From assembly GCA_030628155.1 (NCBI GenBank), contig DAOVRL010000009.1, positions 1-47,297 of the forward strand: 47,297 bases of DNA, read 5' to 3'. The notes under the pieces were generated by a model. The model was not told the DNA's origin. It saw only the letters and a list, made by a program, of their open reading frames with translations, and did no database searches. This document shows positions 46,256-47,297 of the stretch, in pieces. Source of the stretch: DAOVRL01 sp023128595. GTDB lineage: Bacteria > Planctomycetota > Phycisphaerae > Sedimentisphaerales > Anaerobacaceae. A program made the translations under genes and the position numbers. Within the stretch, counting starts at the first letter, position 1. Each line of letters starts with the position of its first letter.

Positions 46256-47297
46256 ATGGACAGCGTAGAAATAACTCGGCGTCAATTGCTGCGATACGCT
46301 GGCGGCGCACTGGCCCTGAGAGCCTTATCCGGCCGCGCTGCCGGGCTCGATCCAGAATCCAGGAACCTCGCACCGGTTCGTCCGATAACCCGCGGGCCGA
46401 AATTCCACTGGTTTGCCTATTACGATAAGCTGCAGTTTGACCCGACCTGCCGATATGTACTCGGTATGGAGGTTGACTTCGAGCATCGCAGCCCGATGCC
46501 CGAGGATGTTATCAAGGTCGGGCTGGTCGATCTAAAGGACCGTGACCGCTGGACAGAGCTCGGCCAAAGCAGGGCGTGGTGCTGGCAGCAGGGCTGTATG
46601 CTCCAGTGGCGGCCGGGCTCGAAGACGGAGATCCTGTGGAACGACCGGCAAGGCGAACGCTTCGTTAGTCACATCCTCGACGTTGGCACGAAAAAGAAGC
46701 GAACGCTGTCGTATCCGTTCTATGCTGTCAGCCCCGATGGTCGCACTGCGGCGGCGCCGGATTTTCGGCGCATCCAGGATATGCGGCCCGGCTACGGCTA
46801 CGCAGGCCTGCCCGACCCGCACGCAGACCAACCGGCACCAAAAGACTCAGGTATCTTCCGAGTCGATCTGGAAACCGGCAGACAAGACCTAATAATATCG
46901 CTTGCCGAGATCGCCAGGTTCGGCAAGATCCCCGGCGAGCCGAAAGACGCCAAGCACTATTTTAATCACCTGCTATTCAATACGGACGGGTCTCGATTCA
47001 TCTTTTTGCACCGGTGGCGAGCAAAGGGACTGCGCAGCTTTGGAACGCGGATGCTCACGGCCCGGCCAGACGGCACGGATATACATATTGTCGACGATTA
47101 CGGGCGGACGTCGCACTTTATCTGGCGTGATGCGAAACACATTCTGGCCTGGGCATGGCATCCATCGGGCGCAAATGCGTTCTATCTCTATGAAGACCGC
47201 ACAAGGAACGTCGAGGTGGTCGGCAAGGGCGTAATGACGAGCAACGGCCACTGCAGCTACCTGCCGGGCAACAAAAGGATACTCAACGACACCTATC
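46256..47297 (+). CDS. Tat-exported beta-propeller-like protein, 3' end outside the window
   Basis: Open from the ATG at 46256 to the window end (347 codons). The N-terminus EITRRQLLRYAGGALALRAL is a twin-arginine signal. The mature part has propeller-like blades: QGCMLQWRPGSKTEILWND, YPFYAVSPDGRTAAAPDF, FNTDGSRFIFLHRWRAKG, WAWHPSGANAFYLYEDR. This resembles TolB/WD40-like or oligogalacturonide-lyase-like propellers of planctomycetes; the substrate is not determinable. It lies 96 nt after the DUF3160 stop on the same strand, possibly co-transcribed. No good ribosome binding site is visible. Confidence 0.75.
   Translation, partial: MDSVEITRRQLLRYAGGALALRALSGRAAGLDPESRNLAPVRPITRGPKFHWFAYYDKLQFDPTCRYVLGMEVDFEHRSPMPEDVIKVGLVDLKDRDRWTELGQSRAWCWQQGCMLQWRPGSKTEILWNDRQGERFVSHILDVGTKKKRTLSYPFYAVSPDGRTAAAPDFRRIQDMRPGYGYAGLPDPHADQPAPKDSGIFRVDLETGRQDLIISLAEIARFGKIPGEPKDAKHYFNHLLFNTDGSRFIFLHRWRAKGLRSFGTRMLTARPDGTDIHIVDDYGRTSHFIWRDAKHILAWAWHPSGANAFYLYEDRTRNVEVVGKGVMTSNGHCSYLPGNKRILNDTY

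Overview
The window is mostly one long, single-direction (minus strand) block of translation and transcription genes. It looks like the chromosome of a planctomycete-type bacterium, possibly Phycisphaerae-like. That placement is an inference from the style of RpoB, the internal dockerin-like repeat and DUF3160 domain in an exported protein, the absent L30 gene, and repeat-rich gaps between operon genes; no rRNA is present to confirm it.

Left end (1-3.9 kb) is accessory DNA. It holds the start of an IS3-type transposase, three tandem PAS-domain paralogues (the third cut off next to the transposase), an unrecognised helical protein and csrA. About 1 kb without a convincing gene follows, then a chimeric fragment whose C-terminal half resembles the Ku C-terminus. 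This part ends at an initiator tRNA-fMet gene whose 3' end lies inside a perfect 58-bp direct repeat, a plausible old integration boundary.

Core block (4.0-39.3 kb), in transcription order from high to low coordinate: tRNA-Thr, tuf, rpmG, tRNA-Trp, secE, nusG, rplK, rplA, rplJ, rplL, rpoB, rpoC, rpsL, rpsG, (terminator) fusA, (promoter/leader) rpsJ, rplC, rplD, rplW, rplB, rpsS, rplV, rpsC, rplP, rpmC, rpsQ, rplN, rplX, rplE, rpsZ-type S14, rpsH, rplF, rplR, rpsE, rplO, secY, adk, map, infA, rpmJ, rpsM, rpsK, rpsD, rpoA, rplQ and a HIT hydrolase. The order is the classical rif-str-S10-spc-alpha order joined into one block; rpmD (L30) is absent. Two small genes, rpmJ and rpmG, were found by translating the gaps.

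Right end (39.6-47.3 kb): a HEAT-like lipoprotein and a XerC/D recombinase on the minus strand, then, divergently, a large secreted DUF3160 protein with an internal dockerin-like repeat and the first 347 codons of a Tat-exported beta-propeller-like protein that runs off the window.

The most unusual items are (1) a 235-codon in-frame insertion in rpoB that carries a GIY-YIG nuclease-like domain and has no intein splice motifs; (2) ribosomal protein L22 with an N-terminal XRE-type helix-turn-helix domain; (3) a recurrent GAGATACGA-type motif just in front of many start codons in the operon; and (4) arginine at the streptomycin-critical position 88 of S12.
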